A stretch of DNA of 64,000 nucleotides from Actinoplanes solisilvae (GCF_003999975.1 NZ_RJAC01000017.1:124001-188000); one strand, 5' to 3'. Positions 15,328-24,217 are shown, numbered from the stretch's first letter. The notes: a model not told the origin generated them from the sequence alone. Translations and numbers: made by a program.

Positions 15328-16503
15328 TCACGCCTGGGCGATCGCCGTGCGACCCGCGGTGATGTGGAAGACCACGAGCACGGACAGGAGCCCGGCGATC
15401 AACTCGACCGAAGCCGGCGCGAACGGCGCCGCCAGGATCAGGGCGATGATCGCCGGATAGACGAACCGGCTGGAACCTGATCGGTGCGGGCGCAGACGCA
15501 GGAGCCATACGAAAAACGTGTAAATGGCTACTGGGACGGCGATTGCCGCCGACGCCACGGCCGACGAGATCGCGGCCTCACGTGTCACGTAGTCGACGCG
15601 GACCGCCAGACCGGCGCCGACCGCCGCGGCCGCGGAGAAGATGAAGTAGTGGCCGTAACCCCACAGTGAGGAGGTCCGTAGCGAGGGCGGCAGATTCCGC
15701 GGACCGCGGTCGAAATAGATCCACCACAACGCGAAGACGATCGTCACGCCGGCCATCGCGAGCCGGATCAGGGCCCACTCGAACTCGATGTCCGGTCCGA
15801 ACGCCGACTGCACCGCGATGGTCGCCGCCATCACGGTCTCGCCCAGTCCGATGAGAGTGAACAGGCCGCATCGCTCGGCGATGTGATGCGAGTGGTAGGT
15901 CAGTCTGCCGCCGGACGCGGTCTCGGCCCAGATCGGCACGGCCAGTTCCAGCAGCACGAGGAGAAGGAAGACCGACCAGGCGCTCGCCGAGCCCGAGGGC
16001 AGCAGGCGCAGCAGCCAGAGCACCTGGATGATGCCCACACCGACCGCGTACCGAATGGTTGTCGGGCGATGCCGCGGGTCCGACCGTGCCGCGCGTAGCC
16101 ACTGTCCGACCATCGCCAGCCGCATGACCACATAGCCGATCGTGATGATCTTGTAGTCCCCCTGGTCGAACGCCTCGTCCACGCCCGCGGCCAGGATCAG
16201 GGCACCGGCGATCTGCACCAGCGTGTTCAGGCGGTACACGTCGTCGTCGGTGTCGTAGGCGGAGGCGAACCAGGTGAAGTTGAACCAGGCCCACCAGATC
16301 GCGAAGAACACCATCAGAAAGTCGCGCACCGCAATCAGCACGTGCCCATCGGCGAAGGCGTGATGCAGTGGCAGGGCGGCCTGGGACACGGCGATGACGA
16401 AACACAGGTCGACGAACAGTTCGAGCGGGGTGGCGACGCGATGTGGCTCGTCGGCCGACCGGGGACGCATTGGTACGGACCACTTGCGGGTCGGTCCAGC
16501 CAT
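15328..16503 (-). CDS. ltrA: Low temperature requirement protein A (LtrA) family membrane protein
   Basis: 391 aa with about ten membrane helices. Family signatures near the start are TPLELFVDLCFVIAVSQ and FFAIWWAWFNFTWFASAYDTDDD; later GLGETVMAATIAVQ. LtrA was named from Listeria growth in the cold, but the molecular role is not known. Start at ATG 16503, with a second possible ATG 11 codons in. It is convergent with the hydrolase at 14529. The 256 bases upstream, to the next TetR gene, hold nothing recognisable. Confidence 0.9.
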   Translation of the reverse strand: MAGPTRKWSVPMRPRSADEPHRVATPLELFVDLCFVIAVSQAALPLHHAFADGHVLIAVRDFLMVFFAIWWAWFNFTWFASAYDTDDDVYRLNTLVQIAGALILAAGVDEAFDQGDYKIITIGYVVMRLAMVGQWLRAARSDPRHRPTTIRYAVGVGIIQVLWLLRLLPSGSASAWSVFLLLVLLELAVPIWAETASGGRLTYHSHHIAERCGLFTLIGLGETVMAATIAVQSAFGPDIEFEWALIRLAMAGVTIVFALWWIYFDRGPRNLPPSLRTSSLWGYGHYFIFSAAAAVGAGLAVRVDYVTREAAISSAVASAAIAVPVAIYTFFVWLLRLRPHRSGSSRFVYPAIIALILAAPFAPASVELIAGLLSVLVVFHITAGRTAIAQA

Positions 16504-16759
16504 CGCTCGCTCCGGTAGTCAGTCCCCAGGAGCGGGCGAATGCCAAAGAGGTCGGCGTTCTGCTCCGAACGGCCGCGCCCACCCCGGTCGTGGGCCCAAG
16601 AGCCCCGCAGCAGGTCCCGCTCGAGGTTTGCGAACACTCGACCAGAGTCTGTGCGCGACGCGTACCCCGGCGAATCTGCGAACACCCCGGCGTGAGACCC
16701 CGGGAAGGCGCAACCCGTACCCCTGCCCTTCGTGGGTGATGCCGCGGGGTTGGGCGCCT

Positions 16760-17335
16760 TCAGGCCGGTGGTTCGACGACGACCGCCAGCATGCGCGCGA
16801 CCTGGGTGGCCAGCAGGTCGGGGTCGGCGTCGCGCAGCGCGGGCGTGCCGATGATCCGTCGCATCAGCCAGGTGCCGGCTATCAGGGCGATGCCGAGCTC
16901 GGCGCGTTCGTCGGCGTCGGGGCCGTCGAGGGCCGCGGTGAATCGGGCGCCGACGTGCCGTCGGATCGCCGATCGCATGATCTCGGCCGCCTTGGGGTTG
17001 GCCGCCGACTTGAGCATCAGCTCGAACGGGCCGAGGTGGTCGGCGTCCGCCGAAGTGCGGGCCACGAGCGTACGGGCTGTCTCGGTGGCGAGCCCGTCGG
17101 CCGTGCCCGGAACCATCGTGGGCCGGGCGAACGAGACGTCGACGACCTCGGTGAACAGGCCCTCCTTGCTGCCGAAGTAGCGGTTGACCAGCATCGCCGT
17201 CACTCCGGCGTCGGCTGCGATGTCCCGTACGCCCACGCCGTCGTAGCCGTGTTCGGTGAAGGCGGCGATCGCCGAGGTCAGGATCGCCTCGCGGGTGGCC
17301 GCGGCGTTGCGCCGCCGGGGCGTGGTGGACGTCAT
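16760..17335 (-). CDS. TetR-family transcriptional regulator
   Basis: 191 aa from ATG 17335, chosen because the operator lies at 17345-17388; a longer frame would begin within the operator. HTH region: ATREAILTSAIAAFTEHGYD and DIAADAGVTAMLVNRYFGSK. The C-terminal domain is of the TetR_C actinobacterial type (FELMLKSAANPKAAEIMR). It is divergent from the SDR gene at 17416 and is likely its repressor. Confidence 0.92.
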   Translation of the reverse strand: MTSTTPRRRNAAATREAILTSAIAAFTEHGYDGVGVRDIAADAGVTAMLVNRYFGSKEGLFTEVVDVSFARPTMVPGTADGLATETARTLVARTSADADHLGPFELMLKSAANPKAAEIMRSAIRRHVGARFTAALDGPDADERAELGIALIAGTWLMRRIIGTPALRDADPDLLATQVARMLAVVVEPPA

Positions 17336-17344
17336 ATCGGGTAA

Positions 17345-17388
17345 GTCTACAGGTGGCAACTTCGGCGTCGTAATCTACAGGTGTAGAC
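17345..17388. promoter_or_regulatory. TetR operator: TCTACA-GG-TGTAGA palindrome plus half site
   Basis: A perfect 6+6 inverted repeat with 2-base centre at 17374-17387, and a further GTCTACAGGTGG half or degenerate site at 17345-17356. It lies between the TetR gene and the SDR gene. The sites are about 29 bases apart centre to centre. Confidence 0.75.
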
Positions 17389-17415
17389 AAAACCTAGGAC
17401 TCAAGGAGAGCCCCC

Positions 17416-18204
17416 ATGGATCTGCAACTCAAGGGCCACCGCGCCCTGATCACCGGCTCGACCTCCGGCCTGGGCGAGGCCACGGCCCGCCTGCTCGCCG
17501 CCGAGGGCGCCGAGGTCGTCATCCACGGCCGCAACGCGGACCGGGCGAGGGCGGTCGCCGACTCGATCGGCAACGCGTCCTTCGCGATCGGCGACCTCGG
17601 TACGGACGCCGGGGCTGACCAGACCGTCGAGCAGGCGCTGGCCGGCGGCCCGATCGACATCCTGGTCAACAACGCCGGCGCCTACGAGCACCTGCCCTGG
17701 GCCGAGGCGACGGCCGAGATCTGGCAGCACACCTACAACATCAACGTCGTGTCCGGTGTACGGATGATTCAGCGGCTCGTCCCGGCCATGCGTGAGCGTG
17801 ACTACGGGAGGGTCGTCACCATCGGCGGCGGGTTGAGCATGCAGCCGTTCGACAACCACCCGCACTACAACGCGTCGCTGGCCGCCCGGCACAACCTGGC
17901 CGTCTCGCTGGCCCGTGATCTGGCCGGTACCAAGGTGACCTCGAACGTCGTGGCGCCCGGTGCGATCCTCGTCCCGGCGGTGCAGGACTTCCTGACCCGG
18001 CTGTCGCCCGAGCGCGGCTGGGGTGAGACCTGGGAGGAGATCGAGTACAACTCGGTTCGCGAGATCGTGCCGAACGACCGCGTCCGCTACGGCCGGCCCG
18101 ACGAGATCGCCGGCGCCGTCGCGTACCTGTGCGGTCCCTACGCCGAATACATCAGCGGCGCCACCATTCGCGTCGACGGCGGGACCGTACGCGGGGCTTT
18201 CTGA
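17416..18204 (+). CDS. SDR-family oxidoreductase
   Basis: 262 aa. The Rossmann cofactor motif TGSTSGLGEATARLLAAEG is near residue 14, NNAGAYEHLPW near 86, and a catalytic Tyr-x3-Lys equivalent is shifted: HYNASLAARHNLAVSLA has Tyr but Arg/His instead of the usual Lys. The C-terminal end IRVDGGTVRGAF is usual for the family. NAD(P)-dependent oxidation or reduction of an unknown alcohol/ketone is expected. AGGAG is upstream of the ATG. It is probably repressed by the divergent TetR protein. Confidence 0.9.
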   Translation: MDLQLKGHRALITGSTSGLGEATARLLAAEGAEVVIHGRNADRARAVADSIGNASFAIGDLGTDAGADQTVEQALAGGPIDILVNNAGAYEHLPWAEATAEIWQHTYNINVVSGVRMIQRLVPAMRERDYGRVVTIGGGLSMQPFDNHPHYNASLAARHNLAVSLARDLAGTKVTSNVVAPGAILVPAVQDFLTRLSPERGWGETWEEIEYNSVREIVPNDRVRYGRPDEIAGAVAYLCGPYAEYISGATIRVDGGTVRGAF

Positions 18205-18290
18205 AAAGGTGGCCGTTTCGACACCTATGCGCCGCGTGACGCCGGCTGATCTCCTCGGTTCGACTCGCAGGTGAACCGAAGGGACCCCCG

Positions 18291-19118
18291 ATGCTGAATC
18301 GCAGAACATTGCTGACGATCGGCGGCGCCACCGTCCTGACCGGACTCATTCCCGCCGCGCCCGCCATCGCATTGCCGTCCGTCGACATGGAGATGGTTCT
18401 GCTGGCGGCCCAGGTGGACCCGCCCAAGACCGGAACCGGGATCACGACGGGCGCGGGGCCGCACGTGCTCGAGGTCGAGCGAGCCCTGAACGCCAAGGGC
18501 CTGCTCGCCTCGGCCTCCGTCGACGGGCATTTCGGAACAGCGACCATTTCCGCGTACGCCACCTGGCAGCGCTCGCTCGGCTACGCGGGCCTCGACGCGA
18601 ACGGGCTGCCCGGCCCGACGTCACTGGCTCGCCTCGGCGAGGGCCGCTACACCGTTTCCCGAACCGTCCAAACCGGAACACGAACCAGCACGTACGGCGG
18701 TAAGCAGGTCAACGCTCGTACGAGGGACATGCTGGCGGCGGCCGACGCCCAGCTCGGCTGGGGCCTGACGCTCGACCAGGGTTCGTACACCACGGAGGAC
18801 CCGACGTCGGCCGGCACCCACGACGGCGGTGGCGCGGTCGACGTCGCGGTCGGAAGTCTGACCACGACACAACGCTGGGAGACGGTCCGCGCCCTGCGTA
18901 CGGTCGGTTTCGCGGCCTGGCTGCGGACACCGTCGCAGGGTTCGTGGCCCTACCACATCCACGCCGTCGCGGTGCTCGACTCGGATGCCTCGACGCCCGC
19001 CGCGAACCAGGTCCACGACTACTACATGGGCAGGAACGGCCTGGCCAACCACGCCGCCGACGACACCCCTTCCGCGTACCGGGTGGCCTTCACCTGGTGG
19101 GAGGAGTACGGCCGATAG
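18291..19118 (+). CDS. Secreted peptidoglycan-binding protein with M15-like domain
   Basis: 275 aa. The N-terminus NRRTLLTIGGATVLTGL has a twin-arginine-type signal. A PG_binding_1 domain lies at about 55-115 (VERALNAKGLL, DGHFGTATISAYATWQRSLG). The C-terminal domain (about 135-250) has GTHDGGGAVDVAV and WPYHIHAVAV, the spacing of zinc His/Asp/His ligands in D-Ala-D-Ala carboxypeptidase-like M15 proteins. It probably binds or trims cell-wall peptides outside the cell. ATG with GGGACC upstream; no neighbours in operon. Confidence 0.85.
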   Translation: MLNRRTLLTIGGATVLTGLIPAAPAIALPSVDMEMVLLAAQVDPPKTGTGITTGAGPHVLEVERALNAKGLLASASVDGHFGTATISAYATWQRSLGYAGLDANGLPGPTSLARLGEGRYTVSRTVQTGTRTSTYGGKQVNARTRDMLAAADAQLGWGLTLDQGSYTTEDPTSAGTHDGGGAVDVAVGSLTTTQRWETVRALRTVGFAAWLRTPSQGSWPYHIHAVAVLDSDASTPAANQVHDYYMGRNGLANHAADDTPSAYRVAFTWWEEYGR

Positions 19119-19119
19119 G

Positions 19120-20109
19120 TCAGTCCTCCGGCGCCGGGGGCACCTCGATCTCGGGGGTGCCCACCGGGGGCAGGAACGCGTCGACCCAGCGGGCCAGCTC
19201 GCGGAAGACCTCGACGCGCACCTCTTTGCCGGACAGCGTGAGGTCGTGCATGCCGCCGTCGAAGCGCGCGATCGTCACCCGAGGCCCGAGCCGCGGCGCC
19301 CACCGCACGATGTGTTCCACGTCGAGCACGGAGTCGGAGATGCGCAGGTCGTCGTGCCAAGCACGGCCACGATACGTACGCGTCGAACAGGCGACCAGCA
19401 CCGGGGCGTCGATTCCGAGACCGGCGCGCAACCGGCGCTGACCTCGGCGGACGGCGTCGAGCCAGCCACTGGTCACGGGGAAGCCCAGCACCGGCTTCCA
19501 CGTCAGGTCGTAACTCCATTCACCACGGTGGTCGCTGTGCAGACTCTGCCCGTAAAGGCCTAACGACGAGGTCGGAATTTTCCGGTACGGCGTACGCCGG
19601 GTCGCCGCGATCGTGGCCGCCATCAACGGCTTCTTCACCAGCCAGGGCACGTTGAAGTCGAAGAACGGGCTGTTCAGGAACAGCCCGTCGACCATGCCCT
19701 GGCCCTGGCGCGAATGGGACCAGAGGGACGTGATCAGCCCGCCGGTGGAATGGCCGGCCACCAGCAACTGGTCGTGGCCGTCCTGCTCGCGGATGATGCG
19801 CGCCGCCTCGTCGAGCTCGGGGTAGTAGTCGGTGAGGCTGCGCGCGAAGTTCGGCGTCTGGTGGGGGAGCAGGCTGCGCCCGTATTTGCGCAGGTCGAGC
19901 GCGTAGAAATCCCAGCCGCGCTCGACGAAGAAATCGGCCAGATGGGTCTGGAAGAAATAGTCGACGAAGCCGTGGACGTAGAGCACGGCCCGCCTCGACG
20001 GCTGCTCGGCGCGGCGCCGCACCAGGGTGGCCACCACCGCGCCCTCGTCGTCGCTGTCCAGGTCGATCGTGTGCCGCTCGTAGGGCGGTCCCAGAACGTC
20101 GATCTCCAC
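19120..20109 (-). CDS. Alpha/beta hydrolase, lysophospholipase-like
   Basis: 329 aa. Motifs are LYVHGFVDYFFQTHLADFF near residue 42 (oxyanion), LDLRKYGRS near 73, LVAGHSTGGL near 115 (nucleophile Ser), and the late GGMHDLTLSG with the catalytic His near 285. This is the Hydrolase_4/monoacylglycerol-lipase group. Convergent with the gene at 18291, with one base between the stops. Substrate unknown; no signal peptide. Confidence 0.88.
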   Translation of the reverse strand: MEIDVLGPPYERHTIDLDSDDEGAVVATLVRRRAEQPSRRAVLYVHGFVDYFFQTHLADFFVERGWDFYALDLRKYGRSLLPHQTPNFARSLTDYYPELDEAARIIREQDGHDQLLVAGHSTGGLITSLWSHSRQGQGMVDGLFLNSPFFDFNVPWLVKKPLMAATIAATRRTPYRKIPTSSLGLYGQSLHSDHRGEWSYDLTWKPVLGFPVTSGWLDAVRRGQRRLRAGLGIDAPVLVACSTRTYRGRAWHDDLRISDSVLDVEHIVRWAPRLGPRVTIARFDGGMHDLTLSGKEVRVEVFRELARWVDAFLPPVGTPEIEVPPAPED

Positions 20110-20172
20110 GAGCCCAGGCTACCCAGCGGCCGGCGTCCGCGCCCGCTATCACAAACCCCGGACCGCCGACTG

Positions 20173-20200
20173 TTTTCCACAGGTTCCCCCGTTGTCCACA
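20173..20200. promoter_or_regulatory. Two DnaA-box-like sites upstream of ssb
   Basis: TTTTCCACA at 20173-20181 and TTGTCCACA at 20192-20200, in the same orientation and 19 bases apart. The second equals the high-GC actinobacterial DnaA box. They lie about 80 bases before the ssb start. Confidence 0.5.
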
Positions 20201-20279
20201 GCCTGCGCCTCAAGATCCCCCGACGACGCCCGGAAAGCGCGACGCTGCCTGCCTCACCGCAACACAACAGGAGGTCACC

Positions 20280-20936
20280 GTGTTCGACACCAACCTCGTC
20301 GTCGTCGGCAACGTGCTCGCCCCGCCCGAGTGGCGGCGTTTCGAAGAGTCCGGCTCCGTCGTCGCCAACTTCCGGGTCGCCTCGACCTCGCGCCGCTTCG
20401 ACCGCGAGAGCAACACCTGGGTCGACGGCAACAGCCTGCGGGTGCGGGTGACCGCGTGGCGGCGCCTCGCCGACAGCGTGATCTCGTCGGTCAAGGTCGG
20501 CGACCCCGTCATCGTCTACGGCCGGCTCTACACCCGCGACTGGAAGGACGACGACGGCAACCAGCGCCTCGCGTACGAGATGGAGGCGTTCTCGATCGGC
20601 CACAACCTCGCCAAGGGCACCGCACAGTTCGTGCGCAACCGAAGCAAGGGCCTGACCACGGTCGAAGACCTCGACGAGGGCACCGAGGCCCCGCAGCTCC
20701 CGATCGCCTTCGGCACCGACGAGTTCGCCGAGATTTCCGGCGCGATCGCGCCCGAGCCCTCCGCGGCAGAGGAGCTCGCGATCGCGCCCGAGCCCTCCGC
20801 CGGAGAGGAGCTCGCGATCGCGTCCGAGCCGCCCGCCGACGAGCAACTCGCGATCGAGGTCGAGCAGCTCGCCGCCGACCAGGCGGCACCCGCCCGGCGT
20901 GGCCGCCGTCCGCGAAAGGAGCCCGTCGCGGCCTGA
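20280..20936 (+). CDS. ssb: Single-stranded DNA-binding protein paralogue
   Basis: 218 aa. The OB fold occupies about 1-115 (LVVVGNVLAPPEWRRFEESG, VANFRVASTSRRFDRESNTW, then VGDPVIVYGRLYTRDW). The tail is unusual: three tandem 12-residue Pro/Glu/Ala units followed by an acidic stretch and a basic end RRGRRPRKEPVAA. The classic DDDIPF tip that recruits partner proteins is missing. This fits an SsbB-like second SSB rather than the essential one beside rpsF/rpsR. AGGAGGT precedes the GTG. A strong terminator follows. Confidence 0.9.
   Translation: MFDTNLVVVGNVLAPPEWRRFEESGSVVANFRVASTSRRFDRESNTWVDGNSLRVRVTAWRRLADSVISSVKVGDPVIVYGRLYTRDWKDDDGNQRLAYEMEAFSIGHNLAKGTAQFVRNRSKGLTTVEDLDEGTEAPQLPIAFGTDEFAEISGAIAPEPSAAEELAIAPEPSAGEELAIASEPPADEQLAIEVEQLAADQAAPARRGRRPRKEPVAA
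20742..20849 (+). repeat. Three 36-bp tandem units in the ssb tail
   Basis: Units at 20742-20777, 20778-20813 and 20814-20849, in frame, each coding AIAPEPSAAEEL-like residues. The first two are nearly identical; the third has drifted and a partial fourth follows. Confidence 0.85.
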
Positions 20937-20946
20937 CCCGCTGGGT

Positions 20947-20974
20947 GGCTCGGCCGGCGCCCACCGGCCGAGCC
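20947..20974 (+). terminator. Terminator hairpin after ssb
   Basis: GGCTCGGCCGG at 20947-20957 pairs perfectly with CCGGCCGAGCC at 20964-20974 across a 6-base loop. It begins 10 bases after the ssb stop. No T-run, as is common in this group. Confidence 0.8.
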
Positions 20975-20980
20975 CTCGGG

Positions 20981-21111
20981 TCAGCGCAGCCGCAGCAGCA
21001 CCCGCCCGGGCGCCGTCGGGTTCTCGACGAGTTCGTGGGCCCGTCGGCGAAGACGGCCCGGTGACCGGTGATGGCGGGGATGCCGAGCCCGGCCGCCTGT
21101 TCCCACGGCAC
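20981..21111 (-). pseudogene. Relic of a quinone oxidoreductase (zinc-type MDR) gene
   Basis: In one reverse frame 21111-21040 reads MPWEQAAGLGIPAITGHRAV, then FADG, the segment before the Rossmann fold of quinone oxidoreductases. In another frame 21040-20981 reads HELVENPTAPGRVLLRLR and a stop, the normal C-terminus of the same family. The roughly 180 residues between are missing and the join changes frame, so the gene is dead after an internal deletion. Confidence 0.75.
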
Positions 21112-21276
21112 CTCGTGGGCCTTGCCACAGCAGGCAGACGCAGGTCACATGGGGTGTGTTCACCGGATGGGTGATTCGACCCCTGAATGGGGTGGTCCGA
21201 TCGTGCCGACCTATCGGGCCGCCCGGCCGACCTGCCCGGTTGGTCCCGGGCCGGCACCGACCGGCAGACTGGGCCC

Positions 21277-21738
21277 GTGCTGTTGAAGGAGATCCGCGCG
21301 ATCGCGGCCGAGACCCTCGTGCTCGCGCCGCACGACCAGGACACCGAGACCGCCAATACGAGCTGGTTCGGCGCACCACCGCACGAGCGCATGGGCCTGA
21401 CGGCCGACGAGGTGGTCCACGTCTTCGAGGAGACCATCGCGCTGCTACGCGACCAGGTGGCCGGCCTGCCCCACACCGGCCCGGCCACGTTCTATGTCTG
21501 GCACGACCCGCAGGCCGGGCAACTGAGGTGCTCGACCGCCTCCAGCGGGCGCGACGAGCTGCCGTTCACCGACAAGTACCAGACGACCGACGACCTGCGG
21601 GCCATCGTCGACGAGTTCCTGCAGGACCGCGCGCCGGGCGCGATCGTCTGGGGCGAGCTCGACCCGGTGCCGTTCCCGGACGGCTCGGAACCCGAGGTCG
21701 TCGAGATGCCCGTCTGGGTGTGCGACCTCCGTTCATGA
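21277..21738 (+). CDS. Conserved hypothetical protein upstream of cbiB
   Basis: 153 aa from GTG 21277 (LLKEIRAIAAETLVLAP). It is an acidic protein with an alpha/beta pattern; notable segments are SWFGAPPHERMGL, FYVWHDPQAGQLRCSTAS and WGELDPVPFPDGSEPEVV. No family is recognised. The longer frame from 21187 includes poorly coding Arg-rich residues. The stop overlaps the cbiB ATG (ATGA), so the two are co-translated. A role in cobalamin synthesis is not implied by sequence. Confidence 0.75.
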   Translation: MLLKEIRAIAAETLVLAPHDQDTETANTSWFGAPPHERMGLTADEVVHVFEETIALLRDQVAGLPHTGPATFYVWHDPQAGQLRCSTASSGRDELPFTDKYQTTDDLRAIVDEFLQDRAPGAIVWGELDPVPFPDGSEPEVVEMPVWVCDLRS

Positions 21739-22685
21739 TCAGAAGCATGACGAGCACCAGGGCGGACGCCGCGGGGCTGGCCGCGGGCTATCTGCTCGAC
21801 GCCGTGTTCGGGGACCCCCGGCGGTTTCACCCGGTCGCCGGTTTCGGCACCGCCGCGGGCGCCCTCGAACGACGGATCTACGCCCCCACCCGCCGTCGCG
21901 GCGCCGCGTTCACCGCGATCGCGGTCGGCGTGCCCGCCCTGGCCGGGGTGGCCGCCACGGCCGCCACGAGAAGATACCCCCTGGCCAGGGCGGTCGTCGT
22001 GGCCGCAGCGACCTGGACGGTCCTCGGCGGACGCACCCTCCGCAAGGAGTCGCGCGTCATGGCGAGGCACCTGGAGAACCGCGAGATCGATGAAGCGCGG
22101 GGCCGGCTCAACCACCTCTGCGGCCGCGACCCGCGCAACCTCGACGAACCCGAACTGGCCCGGGCCACCGTGGAGTCCGTGGCCGAGAACACGTCCGACG
22201 CCGTGGTCGCACCGCTGCTCTGGGGTGGCCTGCTCGGACTGCCGGGCCTGCTCGCCTATCGGGCCGCCAACACTCTCGACGCGATGGTCGGCCACCGGTC
22301 GCCGCGCTACGAACGTTTCGGCACGGCCTCGGCCCGGCTCGACGACGCGCTCAACCTGCTCCCCGCGCGCCTGACCGGCCTGCTCACGATCGCCGTCGCG
22401 CCGATCGCGGGCGGCAACCCCAAGGAGACGTTGCGGGTCTGGCGCCGGGACCGGAACGACCATCCCTCGCCCAACGCCGGGCAGTGTGAGTCGGCCATGG
22501 CGGGCGCTCTGGGCGTACGCCTCGGTGGCCGCAACGTCTATTTCGGACGCAGCGAGACCAGGCCGTTCCTCGGCGACGGCCCCCGCCCCTCGGCCGTGCA
22601 CCTGCGCCGGGCCGCGCGGGTCTCGGGCGCTGTCGGCCTGGCCACGGCCGTGGGCGTGGCCCTTCTGAGGGGATTGCGAAAGTGA
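21735..22685 (+). CDS. cbiB: Adenosylcobinamide-phosphate synthase CbiB/CobD
   Basis: 316 aa, inner-membrane protein. Attaches aminopropanol (phosphate) to adenosylcobyric acid. Signatures are GYLLDAVFGDPRRFHPVAGFG at the start (in part), LNHLCGRDPRNLDEPELARA, TVESVAENTSDAVVAPLLW, YRAANTLDAMVGHRSPRY and SPNAGQCESAMAGALGVRLGG. Four to five membrane segments are visible. A second ATG at 21747 is possible. Overlaps cobQ by 4 bases (GTGA). Its substrate aminopropanol phosphate comes from the CobC gene at 40450. Confidence 0.96.
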   Translation: MIRSMTSTRADAAGLAAGYLLDAVFGDPRRFHPVAGFGTAAGALERRIYAPTRRRGAAFTAIAVGVPALAGVAATAATRRYPLARAVVVAAATWTVLGGRTLRKESRVMARHLENREIDEARGRLNHLCGRDPRNLDEPELARATVESVAENTSDAVVAPLLWGGLLGLPGLLAYRAANTLDAMVGHRSPRYERFGTASARLDDALNLLPARLTGLLTIAVAPIAGGNPKETLRVWRRDRNDHPSPNAGQCESAMAGALGVRLGGRNVYFGRSETRPFLGDGPRPSAVHLRRAARVSGAVGLATAVGVALLRGLRK

Positions 22686-24217
22686 GCGGCGGCCTCCTCG
22701 TCGCCGGCACCACGTCGGACGCCGGCAAGAGCATCCTGACCGCGGGCATCTGCCGCTGGCTGCACCGCCGGGGCGTCAAGGTCGCCCCGTTCAAGGCGCA
22801 GAACATGTCCAACAACTCGGTCGTGGTGGTCGGCCCCGACGGTCGCGGCGGCGAGATCGGGCGCGCCCAGGCCATGCAGGCGGCCGCCTGCGGCATCGCC
22901 CCCGACCTGCGCTTCAACCCCGTCCTGCTCAAGCCGGGCAGCGATCTGTCGAGCCAGGTCGTGCTGCTCGGCGAGGCGGTCGACACGGTCACCGCCGGCA
23001 ACTACCGCTCGCTGCGCCCCCGTCTGGCCGAGACCGCGTACGCCGCCCTGGCCGAGCTTCGTGCCGAATACGACGCGGTCATCTGCGAGGGCGCCGGCAG
23101 CCCCGCCGAGATCAACCTGCGCTCGGGCGACTTCGTCAACATGGGGCTGGCCCGCGAGGCGAGGATCCCGGCGATCGTGGTCGGCGACATCGACCGCGGC
23201 GGTGTCTTCGCGGCCCTGTTCGGCACGGTCGCGCTGCTCAGCCCCGAAGACCAGGCCCTGGTGGCCGGTTTCGTGATCAACAAATTCCGGGGTGACCTGG
23301 GCCTGCTCAAGCCGGGCCTCGACATGATCACCGCGGCCACCGGGCGGCCGGTCCACGGCGTGCTGCCCTTCGACCTCGACATCTGGCTCGACGGGGAGGA
23401 CTCCCTGGCGTACGGGAGGGTTCTCGGTCGTCCGGCGAGCCCACGCGGGACCGAATGGCTGCGGGTGGCTGTGGTCCGGCTGCCGAGGGTCTCGAACGCC
23501 ACCGACGCCGAGGCGCTGGCCGCCGAGCCGGGCGTGCAGGTGCGCCTGACCGTCGAACCGGCCGAGATCGCCGACGCCGACCTGGTCGTGCTGCCCGGCT
23601 CGAAGTCGACCGTGAGCGACCTCGCCTGGCTGCGCGAGACCGGCCTGGCCGACGCGGTCCATGCCCACGCGGCGGCGGGCAAGCCCCTGCTCGGCATCTG
23701 CGGGGGCTTCCAGATGCTCGCCGAGACCATCCACGACGAGGTCGAGAGCGGGCGGGGAACCGTACCCGGGCTGGGTCTTCTGCCCGTGGAGATCACCTTC
23801 GAGAAGCGCAAGACGCTGGGCAAGCCGGCCGGTGCGGCGTTCGGCGCTCCCGTGGCCGGTTACGAGATCCACCACGGCATCGTCACGACTCCGGGCGACA
23901 ACCCCTTCCTTCGGTACGCCGATGGGCGGCCGGAGGGCGCGATCCGGGACAACGTCTACGGCACCCACTGGCACGGCGCCTTCGAGTCCGACGAGTTCCG
24001 CCGCCGCTTCCTCACCACGGCCGCGCGCCAGGCCGGACGGCGGGGCTTCACCGTGGCCGCCGACACCCGCTTCGCCGGCGTACGGGAACGCGCGCTCGAC
24101 GTCCTGGGCGACCTGGTCGAGGAGCATCTCGACACCGACGCTCTGTGGCGGCTGATCGAGAACGGTGCCCCGGCCGGGTTGCCGTTCATCCCGCCCGGGG
24201 CGCCGCCGAGTGTCTGA
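22682..24217 (+). CDS. cobQ: Adenosylcobyric acid synthase (glutamine-hydrolysing)
   Basis: 511 aa, full length. Amidates the b, d, e and g side chains of adenosylcobyrinic acid a,c-diamide using ATP and glutamine. An N-terminal dethiobiotin-synthetase-like P-loop (LVAGTTSDAGKSILTAGICR), PFKAQNMSNNS and CEGAGSPAEINLR are present. The C-terminal glutamine amidotransferase has the nucleophile in GICGGFQML, then GYEIHHG and THWHGAFE for the His/Glu pair. Overlaps cbiB upstream (4 bases) and a kinase downstream (8 bases). Confidence 0.97.
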   Translation: MSGGLLVAGTTSDAGKSILTAGICRWLHRRGVKVAPFKAQNMSNNSVVVVGPDGRGGEIGRAQAMQAAACGIAPDLRFNPVLLKPGSDLSSQVVLLGEAVDTVTAGNYRSLRPRLAETAYAALAELRAEYDAVICEGAGSPAEINLRSGDFVNMGLAREARIPAIVVGDIDRGGVFAALFGTVALLSPEDQALVAGFVINKFRGDLGLLKPGLDMITAATGRPVHGVLPFDLDIWLDGEDSLAYGRVLGRPASPRGTEWLRVAVVRLPRVSNATDAEALAAEPGVQVRLTVEPAEIADADLVVLPGSKSTVSDLAWLRETGLADAVHAHAAAGKPLLGICGGFQMLAETIHDEVESGRGTVPGLGLLPVEITFEKRKTLGKPAGAAFGAPVAGYEIHHGIVTTPGDNPFLRYADGRPEGAIRDNVYGTHWHGAFESDEFRRRFLTTAARQAGRRGFTVAADTRFAGVRERALDVLGDLVEEHLDTDALWRLIENGAPAGLPFIPPGAPPSV

